From Mixta sp. Marseille-Q2659 (GTDB lineage: Bacteria; Pseudomonadota; Gammaproteobacteria; Enterobacterales; Enterobacteriaceae), in NCBI RefSeq assembly GCF_940807255.1, contig NZ_CALNWY010000025.1, positions 1-62,411 of the forward strand: DNA of 62,411 nt. Reading direction: 5' to 3'. The position numbers and the translations under genes were made by a program. The notes below the pieces were generated by a model, which was given only the letters and a program-made list of their open reading frames with translations, was not told where the DNA came from and searched no databases. Positions 17,584-26,196 of this stretch are shown one piece after another (position 1 is the stretch's first letter; every line of letters starts with the position of its first letter).

Positions 17584-19991
17584 CAGCCGTGACGCTGAAA
17601 CAACAGGCCTCTCCGTTCAGCCAGCAGTTAGCGGAAATGAACGAAGGCATCGATCGGGCGCTCGCCTGGATTGAGACCCAGCGCGTGCAGTCGCCGCGCC
17701 TGGATATGGAAGCCGATGGCCTGACGCTCGCTCTGCGCCGGGGCAAATATCAGCTGCGCCAGATGCGAACGACGCAGCCGGACGAAAACACTATCGGCTT
17801 TTACGGCCTGTCGCAGGCGGGCAAAGCGTCGCTGTTGCAGGCGCTGGTGGGCGATGTTCAGGGGCATTTAACCGCTACCTTTGGCGGCAAGGCGCTGAAC
17901 TATCTGACGCACATCAATCCCGGCCATCAGGATTATGGTCTGGCGACGCGTTTCAGCCATTGTCGCGAGATCGACGATGCCAGCAGGCCGTTGACCTTAG
18001 CCTTGCTGAGCGAAGCTGAGATGACGCGCGTAGTGCTAAAAGCCGCGTTACAACAGCCGCAGGGCGAACTGGAGGCGAAAAAGCTGGAGGCGCGCCTTGA
18101 GCATTTGCAGCGCCTGCGCCAGCCGCAGCCCGTTCCCGGCCTGACCAGCGATGAGCTGGTTGCGCTGTGGGATTTTAGCCGTCGGCATGATGCCGAACGC
18201 GCCGCGCTGTTGAATCGCCATTTCTGGCCGCAGGCCTGTGAACTGGCGCCGCATCTTAGCGTTGACGACCGCGCTCAACTCTTTGCACTGCTGTGGAATG
18301 ATGAAGAAGCGCTGACCGCGCTGTGGCGCCAGCTGGCGCACACGCTGCATGCGCTGCTGCATGCGCCGCACGTGCTGGCGCCGCTTTCGCTGTTAGTGGA
18401 TGAGTCGCTGTTGCCCGCGGAGCTGTTATTCAGCACAGCGGCGACAGCGCCAAACAATACGGCGCGTCCGGTAGAGGTTGTCCCGCGCCTGGCCGACCGT
18501 TCCGCCAGCCCGGTTTCGTTGTCGCTGGCGGAACTGCAGCTGCTGACGCTGGAAGTGGTTATTCCCCTTTCAACCCCGCCGCGCCAGGCGCTGTTCGATC
18601 GGGTTGAGGCAGTAGATATTCCTGGCTTCGGCACCGCGCTGGATGAAGATGCGCGTCAGGAGCAGGCGCTGGCCGCCTCGCGTTTCCCGCTGTTTGCCCG
18701 TTTGATGCGCGCGCGCCGCGCGCTGTTTCTGGAATTTTATGGCGAGCGCCAGCAACTGGACAGACTGCTGGTTTGCACCGCCGCCAGCGAACGTCAGGAT
18801 GCCAGCCAGGTTGGACGCATGCTGACGCAGTGGCTGAAGACCATGCAGCGCGGCGATACTGAAAATCAGCGCGTGCAAAAGCCGGTGCTGATTTGGGCGG
18901 TAACCCGCTACGACGGTCGCTATGTACAAACGGCGAATATTGACGAAGCGGTACAGCGGCAAACCGGCATTGCCGGCAGCGACTGGGGCTCGATGCTGGC
19001 GCAAGATGCGGGCGGCATTGAGCGTATGGCGGGCTGGCTGCAGGCGGAAATCAAACCTGACGACCGGCGTCTGCGCTTGCAGGAGCGTCTGCAGCGCCTG
19101 CGTAATGAACTGACCGATCGGCTGCTGGCCGACTGGGCGCAGCCGGTGAACGATGTGCAACAGAAGCAGCAGATTGCCGACAACCTGTTAAAGGCGCTGC
19201 AAACGCGCACCGGGCTGCACGGCGAGCTGCTGGAACGGCTTCAGCCTTCACGCGAACAGCTGCGCGCGCTCTATTTGCTACCGCAGCAGCAAGCCAGCGC
19301 AAGCGCGCACGCCACGCCCGCCGCGCCTAAACTGCCGGGCAGCCATTTTGGCATCGGCTTCGAGTTCGATCTGTTCAGCAATCAGCCGGAGCCGACGCTG
19401 GCGGGCGAAAGCGATGAAACAGTGCTGGATAGCGACAGCCTGTTTGCCTATAACGTGCAGCGTTACTGGATCCATCATTTGCGCAGCCTGCCCGATAACG
19501 ATGGCCTGCTCTCGCTGCTGGGCGTCAGCAAAAGCACCTTGCAGATGCTGGTTGAGGAGCTGATTACCGCCAGTTTCCGCCTCGATATCGCCGGAAGCCT
19601 GTTACGTACGCTGACCGAACATGAAGCGGTCAACGCTGCGCGCGAAGGCAAAGTCGATCGTCAGGTGTCACGGGCGCTGACCGTATTGGGCGATTTTGTC
19701 GCCTGGCTGGGCTTCCTGAAGCGCGATGTGGCGGAGCGGCCTGACAGCCGTGTTAATCGCGGCCAGAAGATCTTCGCCCAGCCGCAAACGCCTGCCGTAA
19801 CCTTTGGCAGCGCACAGCGCCTGACGCGCCTTTCCGCCGCGCCAGCCAACACTACCGCCTTTTATATTTATGACTGGCTGGTTGGGCTGAATACGCTGAT
19901 TGTCGAGAACAGCGGCTATGCGGGCGGCAGCGAAATCGCCGACAGCGCGCGCCTGCCGCTACAGCAGGCGCTGAGGCTGATGCGCGGTTAA
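17580..19991 (+). CDS. srfC: SrfC, large P-loop GTPase-like virulence-associated protein
   Basis: 803 residues. A P-loop GLSQAGKAS lies at residues 76-84; the residue after the Lys is Ala, where GTPases usually have Ser or Thr, with Ser one place later. A G3-like DIPGFGT starts at about 346 and a G4-like TRYD at about 442-445. The 270-residue gap between the first two motifs is unusual and suggests a helical insertion, as in dynamin-like or septin-like families. The C-terminal third (from about 590) has no clear motif. No signal peptide. The start overlaps srfB's stop. Relatives are called 'virulence effector SrfC'; membrane remodelling or scaffolding would fit the motifs but is inference. 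Confidence 0.88.
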   Translation: MTAVTLKQQASPFSQQLAEMNEGIDRALAWIETQRVQSPRLDMEADGLTLALRRGKYQLRQMRTTQPDENTIGFYGLSQAGKASLLQALVGDVQGHLTATFGGKALNYLTHINPGHQDYGLATRFSHCREIDDASRPLTLALLSEAEMTRVVLKAALQQPQGELEAKKLEARLEHLQRLRQPQPVPGLTSDELVALWDFSRRHDAERAALLNRHFWPQACELAPHLSVDDRAQLFALLWNDEEALTALWRQLAHTLHALLHAPHVLAPLSLLVDESLLPAELLFSTAATAPNNTARPVEVVPRLADRSASPVSLSLAELQLLTLEVVIPLSTPPRQALFDRVEAVDIPGFGTALDEDARQEQALAASRFPLFARLMRARRALFLEFYGERQQLDRLLVCTAASERQDASQVGRMLTQWLKTMQRGDTENQRVQKPVLIWAVTRYDGRYVQTANIDEAVQRQTGIAGSDWGSMLAQDAGGIERMAGWLQAEIKPDDRRLRLQERLQRLRNELTDRLLADWAQPVNDVQQKQQIADNLLKALQTRTGLHGELLERLQPSREQLRALYLLPQQQASASAHATPAAPKLPGSHFGIGFEFDLFSNQPEPTLAGESDETVLDSDSLFAYNVQRYWIHHLRSLPDNDGLLSLLGVSKSTLQMLVEELITASFRLDIAGSLLRTLTEHEAVNAAREGKVDRQVSRALTVLGDFVAWLGFLKRDVAERPDSRVNRGQKIFAQPQTPAVTFGSAQRLTRLSAAPANTTAFYIYDWLVGLNTLIVENSGYAGGSEIADSARLPLQQALRLMRG

Positions 19992-20171
19992 GGATTTCCG
20001 TGACGACCGGAAGCGATAAGCGTCCAGACCACGAACGCCAAAACAGACAGGGTGAGATTCTACAAGGCATGTCGCCAGTTTATCGTGAGTAAGGCGAAAC
20101 AGGCCCGCATGGACTTCCTCCGGGCTGTAACCGCAGGCAAAAACGTCCGCTTGCTGAAAACATTAGCCAGT

Positions 20172-20198
20172 AAAAAAGCGCCGTCTGGCGCTTTTTTT
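20172..20198. terminator. Bidirectional terminator between srfC and the barstar gene
   Basis: AAAAAAGCGCC - GTCT - GGCGCTTTTTTT, with A and T tracts on both sides. It serves rightward srfABC and leftward barnase-barstar transcription. The 180 bases between srfC and the hairpin hold no supported gene. Confidence 0.88.
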
Positions 20199-20218
20199 AT
20201 GATGCTGATGCTACTACT

Positions 20219-20503
20219 TTATTTTCCGCAAACCTGCACCCGCTGCAGAATAAATTCGCCCTGTAATTCACGCTGCGCCTCTTCCAGCAGATCGATAATC
20301 GCCGTCAGCTCGGCGTACGGTTGCGCCGCCGGGAGATGATAAAGCCAGGCACGCGCCGGCAGGCGCAGCTCGCCCGTCAGGACATCCCATAGCGCATCAA
20401 GATTCTCGCCGAAAGTGTTTGCTATGCCGCTCTGCTCGACAAAGCAACGGTAGAAATCCTCGCGGCTGCGGATGGCTAAAAAATCGAAATGCATTTCCAG
20501 CAC
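20219..20503 (-). CDS. Barstar-like ribonuclease inhibitor
   Basis: 94 residues from the GTG at 20503, chosen because GGAG lies 8 bases upstream; an ATG three codons later has no SD. The core FGENLDALWDVLTGELRLP (residues 31-49) matches the barstar inhibitory helix; Asp36 and Asp40 correspond to barstar Asp35 and Asp39, which plug the barnase active site. The gene begins 5 bases after the barnase stop, so toxin and inhibitor are translationally linked. It has no signal peptide and would protect the cytosol from RNase that fails to be exported. Confidence 0.88.
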   Translation of the reverse strand: MLEMHFDFLAIRSREDFYRCFVEQSGIANTFGENLDALWDVLTGELRLPARAWLYHLPAAQPYAELTAIIDLLEEAQRELQGEFILQRVQVCGK

Positions 20504-20508
20504 AGACG

Positions 20509-20952
20509 TTACTCCACGCGTTGAAAACTGCGGTAATGATCGGTCGTCAGATAAATTAACCCATCGTTAGAATAAAGCAGCCGGTCGGTGCTGCGTCGTC
20601 CACAATGATAGTTGACGTCCGCCTCATACCACTGCCTTTCTGCATCGACGGGCAACTTTCCTTCGCGATTTGCAAAACGATCGCCGCCAATGGCGCGGCC
20701 GGGTAATACCTGACACAGATTGCCCTTTGAAGGCGTCCATCCTTCGCGGCGCGCCTGCGCCTTGGTGAGATAAAAATCTGGCAAACGCCGATGCTGCTGA
20801 AGATAGCTGGCGACCTGTCGGTCAGCGGTGCGTACGCTTATCTCATCCGTCGCAACCGCAGAAGTGGATGGCCACTGCTGAAAATGAGGCCGCAGACCAA
20901 TAAAGGCGACAACCAGTACAAAGAGCAGGCCAATCCAGAGTTTCTTAGACAT
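20509..20952 (-). CDS. Membrane-anchored or secreted barnase-like guanyl-specific ribonuclease
   Basis: 147 residues. The N terminus MSKKLWIGLLFVLVVAFIGL is an uncleaved anchor or signal peptide without a clear cleavage motif. The catalytic domain (about 38-147) is strikingly like barnase: FYLTKAQARREGWTPSKGNL, AIGGDRFANREGKLP and RLLYSNDGLIYLTTDHY. Active-site residues are all present: Glu110, Arg120, Arg124 and His139 (barnase Glu73, Arg83, Arg87, His102). Cys80 and Cys117, absent from barnase, could form a disulfide in the periplasm. The neighbour is its barstar inhibitor. The role could be extracellular RNA scavenging or attack on competitors; no secretion-system domain is fused to it. 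Confidence 0.92.
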   Translation of the reverse strand: MSKKLWIGLLFVLVVAFIGLRPHFQQWPSTSAVATDEISVRTADRQVASYLQQHRRLPDFYLTKAQARREGWTPSKGNLCQVLPGRAIGGDRFANREGKLPVDAERQWYEADVNYHCGRRSTDRLLYSNDGLIYLTTDHYRSFQRVE

Positions 20953-21016
20953 CGTTTTCAGTTAATTAACCTCGGTGGGCCACTATATCAGCCTCGCCGC
21001 CGGAGCGGAACCGAGG

Positions 21017-22345
21017 TTAAGGACGTTCGATAACAGGTTGTGAAGCCCATCCCGGCGGCAGCGGATCGGGGCGGTTAATCTGTACCTGACTGAGCGATAG
21101 CGCCGTGACGCCTTGAGCAAAAAGGCCTGGCATGCCGTCCGGCCAGCGCTCTACACCCCAGGGACGCTCCGTGGCCGGATTAATAGCATAAGCATTATCC
21201 AGCCCCATTCCGCCGGGATTTGCCGGATTACAGGGCGGGCGAATATCGTACCAGCCCTGCTCAGGATGCGCGCTGGCAAGCTGATCAATTAACAGATGAT
21301 CGAAGCTAATATGATGCAGCGCGCCGGGAATTTCACAATGCAGATTAATCGCGCCCTGGGTTGTGCCGGTAAGATGGCTGAATTGCACCCAGGCAATTTC
21401 GCCCGGCGTGATTTCGGGGTGACGCGGGCGCACAGAGATAAATACCGGATCCGCTTTGCCCCAGTGGACCGGCGGCGCATAGATACAGTTAAAAGTGATA
21501 TGACTGAAAGATAGCCGACGAAAATTCCCGCCATCGCGGCTCAGCAGACCGATTCCCCGGTTCGAATCGAGGATGGTGCAGCCGGTCACCACCACATCTT
21601 CAATATCATCATGGGTTTCGGTACCGATTTTTAGCGCGCAGCTGTTAGAACGCAGAATGGTGCCGGTAATGGTGATATGAGCGGCCCGACCACGCAGCGC
21701 CAGCGGCTTGCGCGTGGTTTTAATACAGATGCCATCATCTGCCGCGCTAAAATAACTGTCGCTGACGTGGACATAGCGACAGCTGTCAATGTCCAGCGCG
21801 TCGGTGTTCGCCATGGAGAGATCGTTATCAATACAGAGACGGCTGATTCTGACCTGCTCGCAGTTAACCAGATGCACCGTCCACATCGGCGCCTGCTCAA
21901 TGGTAAAGTCCTGCAGCGTGACCTGACGACAGTTCTCCAATACCAGCATGCGCGGCCGTTGCGGTAACGGCAGCCGATAACCCATCTCATCCGCTTCAGC
22001 GGCGAACCAGGCACTGGCATTACCATCAATGCGCCCTTTTCCTTCGATGGTGATGTTTTTCTTGCCGGATGCATAAAGCAGCACGCGCGAGGAGCATTCC
22101 GCCTGACTTTGCGCCTCTGTGAGGTAATCCTCCGGCTGACTGCTGGCGATCAGGGTTGCGCCAGCGGCCAGATGCAGCGTTAAGTTCTCTGGCAAAAGCA
22201 GCGAGCCAATCAGATAAGGGGCGGGAGGAATGTAAAGCGTGCCGCCGCCGCGTGCGGCAATGGCATCCAGCGCGCGCTGGAAACAGGCAGTGTCGGCGGT
22301 AGTGCCATCGGCGTGAGGATGGTAATCGTCCATTGAAATCAGCAT
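21017..22345 (-). CDS. Glycoside hydrolase family 28 (polygalacturonase-like) enzyme, cytosolic
   Basis: 442 residues forming a right-handed parallel beta-helix. The N terminus has the common GH28 lead-in (TACFQRALDAIAARGGGTLYIP). Catalytic acids are in MANTDALDIDS (NTD motif) and SAADDGICIKT (DD motif). The usual GHG is replaced by LKIGTET, and SRDGG stands where the RIK-type site would be, so the substrate may differ from plain polygalacturonate. No signal peptide, suggesting hydrolysis of imported oligosaccharides. The SD is AGGAAA, 10 bases before the ATG. It is a single-gene unit with palindromic candidate operators upstream. Confidence 0.85.
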   Translation of the reverse strand: MLISMDDYHPHADGTTADTACFQRALDAIAARGGGTLYIPPAPYLIGSLLLPENLTLHLAAGATLIASSQPEDYLTEAQSQAECSSRVLLYASGKKNITIEGKGRIDGNASAWFAAEADEMGYRLPLPQRPRMLVLENCRQVTLQDFTIEQAPMWTVHLVNCEQVRISRLCIDNDLSMANTDALDIDSCRYVHVSDSYFSAADDGICIKTTRKPLALRGRAAHITITGTILRSNSCALKIGTETHDDIEDVVVTGCTILDSNRGIGLLSRDGGNFRRLSFSHITFNCIYAPPVHWGKADPVFISVRPRHPEITPGEIAWVQFSHLTGTTQGAINLHCEIPGALHHISFDHLLIDQLASAHPEQGWYDIRPPCNPANPGGMGLDNAYAINPATERPWGVERWPDGMPGLFAQGVTALSLSQVQINRPDPLPPGWASQPVIERP

Positions 22346-22395
22346 CGGCGCATTTCCTCAAGAAAACGATGCGCTAATCCCAACACAGATTATAT

Positions 22396-22448
22396 TGAAA
22401 CGCTATTTCAGAAATGACTAAAGAGGCGTGAAACGTGAGATGTTTCAC
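22396..22448 (-). promoter_or_regulatory. Two candidate operators upstream of the GH28 gene
   Basis: TGAAACGCTATTTCA at 22396-22410 and GTGAAAC-N7-GTTTCAC at 22428-22448 are symmetric TGAAA/TTTCA elements, the kind bound by LacI-family or KdgR regulators of sugar-acid genes. They are 51-103 bases before the start codon. No cognate regulator gene is adjacent. Confidence 0.4.
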
Positions 22449-22482
22449 AACGCGGGCCGGAAAAACCGGCCCTGCCGCTCAC

Positions 22483-22836
22483 TCAGCTTTGTAATGACTT
22501 AACGTGCTGTTGGCTTACGCTGCGACGCCATGCGCCCGGCGCTTTACCAAACTGTCGTTTGAAGCTGCGGTTAAATGACTGCTGGGAATCGAACCCTAAT
22601 GAGATAGCTACATTCAGGATCGGCTCATTGCTGCTGGTAAGGCGATCCGCTGATTTTTTCAGCTTTTGGGAACGGATATATTCGCCCAGCGGATAGCCGG
22701 TATGCTCTTTAAACATGCGCTGAAGGTGCCATTTCGAATAGCCAGCGCGCTCAGAAACGGTATCCAGATCCAGTCGCCCTTCGATATTGTTATCAATCCA
22801 GTTAATCAGATCGTGAATAAACGCGTCGCTTCTCAT
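22483..22836 (-). CDS. MarA/SoxS/RamA-type AraC-family activator
   Basis: 117 residues, comprising only the two-HTH DNA-binding domain with no effector domain. The first HTH has LDTVSERAGYSKWHLQRMF and the second has NVAISLGFDSQQSFNRSF with FGKAPGAWRR. This is the signature of MarA, SoxS, Rob and RamA, which activate efflux, porin-control and redox genes and are controlled by their own abundance. No marR, soxR or ramR gene is next to it, so the exact orthologue is unclear. The SD GGGAGAGAAG lies just before the ATG. Confidence 0.88.
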   Translation of the reverse strand: MRSDAFIHDLINWIDNNIEGRLDLDTVSERAGYSKWHLQRMFKEHTGYPLGEYIRSQKLKKSADRLTSSNEPILNVAISLGFDSQQSFNRSFKRQFGKAPGAWRRSVSQQHVKSLQS

Positions 22837-23291
22837 CTTCTCTCTCCCGTCGCCAGCGCTAATGGTATCAGTATCAATTGCAGTTACACTTTAACGGTGA
22901 CTGAATTTGCCGGAAATTGCAAACTATATTGATACATTAAATGCAGCAGACTGCGCATCAGGGAAGGATTTTATTATGAAAAACACATCATAAATTATTG
23001 ATAATAAATAAAATAACCTCCTGGACTGATGTTATTCCTTATCTCTACCAATACCACTGATAGGCCATAGCTGTCAGAAAAAGGGTCGCTCGCTGCTTCC
23101 AGATAAAAGAAATTTAGTGCGCTAAAAAAGCACAAAACCTGCGTATCCTCTTTCAGGCGGGCCGGTCCCCGATCGCTCTTCCCTGCATAGCTTTTGCACT
23201 TTGTTGATGTTTGTAGTTTTGATTACCGTTTAAGTATGTTGTAACTAATAAGGGATGCTGTAACGGGTCAAATGCGTTATTTCCCCGCCAT
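22837..23291 (+). other. Intergenic region upstream of the MarA-type gene
   Basis: 455 bases without a supported gene. AT-rich around 22970-23040. It could hold a small RNA ending at the hairpin at 23297-23313 (T-rich on both strands), but I see no clear promoter and do not recognise one. Confidence 0.3.
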
Positions 23292-23319
23292 AAAAAAGCC
23301 GCATTTAGCGGCTCTTTTT
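23292..23319 (-). terminator. Terminator overlapping the 3' end of the Rrf2 gene
   Basis: AGCCGC - ATTTA - GCGGCT, T-rich on both sides. The Rrf2 stop codon (23305-23307) lies within the hairpin loop region, so the last codons form part of the terminator. Confidence 0.7.
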
Positions 23320-23790
23320 ACACTGTGCTTCCGGCTCGGGTTCAGGTACGGCCTCACAGCCGCTGGTATCCCTGGTTTTTAGCTCCTCCAGCGCATCGGC
23401 GACGGTACGTTTAGCCAGCACCTTGAGCGAGGCTTCTTCGGCCTCCTGCGCAATCGCTTTAAAATACCAGCAGGCATTTGCGCTAACCACGCAACGCGCA
23501 GGCACTTCAGGGCGCGATGCCCAGATTTTTTTATCCTCGATCACCGAAACATAAATATCACGTAACGTTATTTGATCGGCAGGACGGCCAAGATGGATGG
23601 AACCGGTACGGCCTAAAGTCGAAACAATGATGCCATCGCGCGTCAGCGGAACCATCAGCTTGCGAATAAAGCTTGGGTTAGCTTCCAGACCATATGCCAA
23701 AATGGCGCTGGTGGAACGTTTGCCCGATTGCTCCGCCATCGCTACGCTCAAGACCATCTGCAAAGCTGTCGGGAAGCGGTAATCTAACAT
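23305..23790 (-). CDS. Rrf2-family transcriptional regulator
   Basis: 161 residues from the ATG at 23790 (AGGA 9 bases upstream; an upstream frame to 23832 has no better start). The N-terminal winged helix is MLDYRFPTALQMVLSVA with STSAILAYGLEANPSFIRKL as recognition segment and a wing GRTGSIHLGRPADQITLRDI. The dimer helix carries CVVSANACWYF; the two cysteines do not show the CX5-6CX5-6C pattern of IscR or NsrR, so an Fe-S cluster is doubtful. Similar proteins are YwnA/CymR-like redox or metabolite sensors. The acidic C-terminal tail (EPEPEPEAQC) is unusual. The target is unknown; the neighbouring MFS gene is a candidate. Confidence 0.82.
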   Translation of the reverse strand: MLDYRFPTALQMVLSVAMAEQSGKRSTSAILAYGLEANPSFIRKLMVPLTRDGIIVSTLGRTGSIHLGRPADQITLRDIYVSVIEDKKIWASRPEVPARCVVSANACWYFKAIAQEAEEASLKVLAKRTVADALEELKTRDTSGCEAVPEPEPEAQCKKSR

Positions 23791-23961
23791 TTCATCATCC
23801 TGAGTTGCGGTGAATCTTATTCTTTTTGGCACCGCGGCTGTGAAGAATCAATGCGCAATAATATAACAAACACCGGTGCCTCTTTGAAGATGACCTCTGG
23901 CGCAAGGCACATATTCACAATTCCGCGCCCTTCGGCGGCGCGATCACCTGCCCTACCGCTG

Positions 23962-25155
23962 CTATTCAGGATGGCTCGCCGGCTGTGGCGACAGCCGCAT
24001 TTTTAATACCAGGGTAAGCAGTACATTAATCAACGCCAGCGCACACAGTATGATCAACGTCGCCTGCGCACCGAAAGTCTGGAAAACCCAGCCGCCGGCC
24101 AGCGGCGTGAGTGCCTAACCAATCAGCGCCGGTCGCGCCATACGTCCGGCAATAACGGCGTAATCCTCCGGCTTTACCAGCGCCAGTGGTAGCGTCCCGC
24201 GCACGATGGCGCGCAGACCATTGCCCGCGCCATACAGCAACATACTCAGCAGCGCCATATGGGGAAACAGCACCAGCATCACCAGCCCGATCGCAACCAG
24301 CCCTACGGAAAATAAGGTCGTCCAGACCGGATGGCCGCGACGAAACGCCATATCCACTACGCGCGAAGCAACCTGGCAAGGCCCTAATACCGCGCTGATC
24401 GCCAGCGCGCCGGCCAGCGTATAGCCCTGATGCTGCAACAGCGTAATTAGCTGAACCGAAATCGCCGTCATAATCACCGAAGCCAGCGTAAAAATGGCAC
24501 ACAGCAGCCAAAAAAGCGGCGTCGGTATCGCGTTTTGTTGATGAGCTACCGTTTTATTAACAGACGTGTTTTTTCGTCCGCCGCCCGGCGGTAAAGCAAT
24601 CAAACAGGCGGGATAAACGCTTATCAGCAGCAGTGCAGCATAGGCAAAACAGGCATGACGCCAGCCCAGCCACTCAATTAACAGCGCGCAAAACGGCCAT
24701 ACCAGCGTGGTACAAAATCCAGAAATAAGCGTAATGCTGGTAATGGCGCGGCGGGCCGTTGCGCCATATAACGTGCCCAGCGTGGCGAACAGCGCGTCAT
24801 AAAGCCCCATCGCCATGCCGACGCCGATAATGGCCCATGCCAGTAAAAAGAGCCACAGCGTATGGCTCAACCCAACCAGCGTCAGTCCAACAGCGATCAC
24901 GCCGCCGCTGGCCGCCAGCATGGTACGTCCGCCGGTTCGGGCAATAATCCGTCCGCCCAGCGGCGCTAATAGCCCTGACAACAGAATCGCCAGCGAAAGC
25001 GCGCCATAAATCCATTGTTGCGACCAACCGGTTTCACGACTCACGGGCGCCGCCAGCACCGCCATAATGTAGAAAGATCCGCCCCAGGCAATGATTTGTA
25101 CAATGCCTAATAACAGGATGCCATGCAGGCCGGGATAAGGGAGTTTCTGTTGCAA
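23962..25155 (-). pseudogene. MFS transporter interrupted by an in-frame TAG
   Basis: The frame gives 346 residues of a 12-helix major facilitator (MQQKLPYPGLHGILLLGIVQ, LLAPLGGRIIARTGGRTML loop 2-3 motif). It meets TAG at 24115-24117, then continues open for 50 more codons (ALTPLAGGWVFQTFGAQATL onward, including helix 12) to a stop at 23962. Reading the TAG as a sense codon, most likely CAG (Gln), gives 397 residues, the normal MFS length. The break removes the last helix and would probably inactivate the protein. The substrate is unknown; it resembles sugar or drug exporters of the YcaD/CynX type only in general layout. A single G-to-A-type substitution or base-call error would explain it. 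Confidence 0.75.
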
Positions 25156-25705
25156 TCCTTTGTTCTCAGTGGGTTAGAAAGTAATGATACGCCGCGCTGT
25201 TGCGCTGGCGATACCGTCAGGAATGTCGTTCAGCGGGCAAACGCCATCTCAGTACACCGCTTGCCGATTGCGTGACGACAGCCAAATGCCCTTATTTTGC
25301 CGCAGCCTCCTGCTCACGTCTGCAAATGAGAAATTTATTTTAACTTTTAGCAGTGATGGCTGATTTTTATTTCGCCTGGCGATAATTAAGCTGACTTACT
25401 GTTTTTACTGGCTGCATCATAAATACTGAAGTTATTACCATATGTTATTCAACAAATTTGATTCGCAAAAAATAAATTACGAACATTTTCCCTTCTCCAT
25501 ATGGTAAACGCTATTTATTGACTCTCCAGAAAAGACTGATTTATTTTAACTTTTTGATTTAAAAAATAATTTTATAAAATAATATCCAAATAATCTTTCT
25601 TCTGCGCTAATACTTTCCACAGACCTTCTTTCAAGATTTGATTTCCTGCAAAATCCATTATATTAAATGGCTATGTTGCAATTTATTACATAGAAGGAGA
25701 ATAGT
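25156..25705 (+). other. 550-bp AT-rich non-coding region
   Basis: Far more AT-rich than neighbouring genes, with a 16-bp exact direct repeat ATTTATTTTAACTTTT at 25333-25348 and 25539-25554. A short inverted repeat CTATGT-N11-ACATAG at 25671-25693 lies just before the SD of the next gene. No ORF supported. Typical of H-NS-bound, horizontally acquired promoter DNA. Confidence 0.45.
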
Positions 25706-25963
25706 ATGGGAAAGTTTTATTATGTTAATAAAAGCGCTAATTCATCACGGATTCAGCTGGTACATACGGGAGACTGTCCATTGCTTCCTGCCTTAGAAAA
25801 TCGCACTTTTCTGGGTACGTTCTATGCACCGCTTGACGCCATCAAACAGGCCAAAAAATTTCACCCTCAGGCCACAGGCTGCGAGCGTTGCTGTCCAACG
25901 CCGTTAAAAAAACGCAAAAACAGTAAAACGCAGACTTCTGCCACTGCACAGTTGATTTATTGA
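25706..25963 (+). CDS. Small Cys-rich, probably metal-binding protein (85 aa)
   Basis: The ATG follows AGAAGGAG. The pattern FYYVNKSANSSRIQLVHTGDC, then LGTFYAPLDAIKQAKKF and GCERCCP, resembles a widespread family of small proteins having His-x3-Cys in the first half and G-C-x2-C-C in the second, likely one zinc site. The basic tail (PLKKRKNSK) is extra. No function is known to me. It is isolated in an AT-rich stretch, which suggests lateral gain. Confidence 0.72.
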   Translation: MGKFYYVNKSANSSRIQLVHTGDCPLLPALENRTFLGTFYAPLDAIKQAKKFHPQATGCERCCPTPLKKRKNSKTQTSATAQLIY

Positions 25964-25989
25964 TATTTTTTACACAGCACCCAAAACCT

Positions 25990-26028
25990 TCCGTTACAGC
26001 CCCTCTACAAGCATCGTGCTGTAACGGA
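25990..26028 (+). repeat. Inverted repeat downstream of the Cys-rich gene
   Basis: TCCGTTACAGC and GCTGTAACGGA, 11-bp arms with a 17-base loop. No T tract follows, so it is a weak or Rho-type end, or a processing structure, rather than a classical terminator. Confidence 0.5.
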
Positions 26029-26196
26029 GGTGCCCTGCTTACTGAAAGCTCCCACAGGACGCTGCGAATAATTTTTTTACTCCCCTGTTTCACTCCTGCT
26101 ATAAATCGACCACAATAGAGAACAAATGTGATGCAAGTCACCTTTTGGTGATGGATGCATCAATACTGTTTATCCTTCTGGCATTCATTTATTCCC

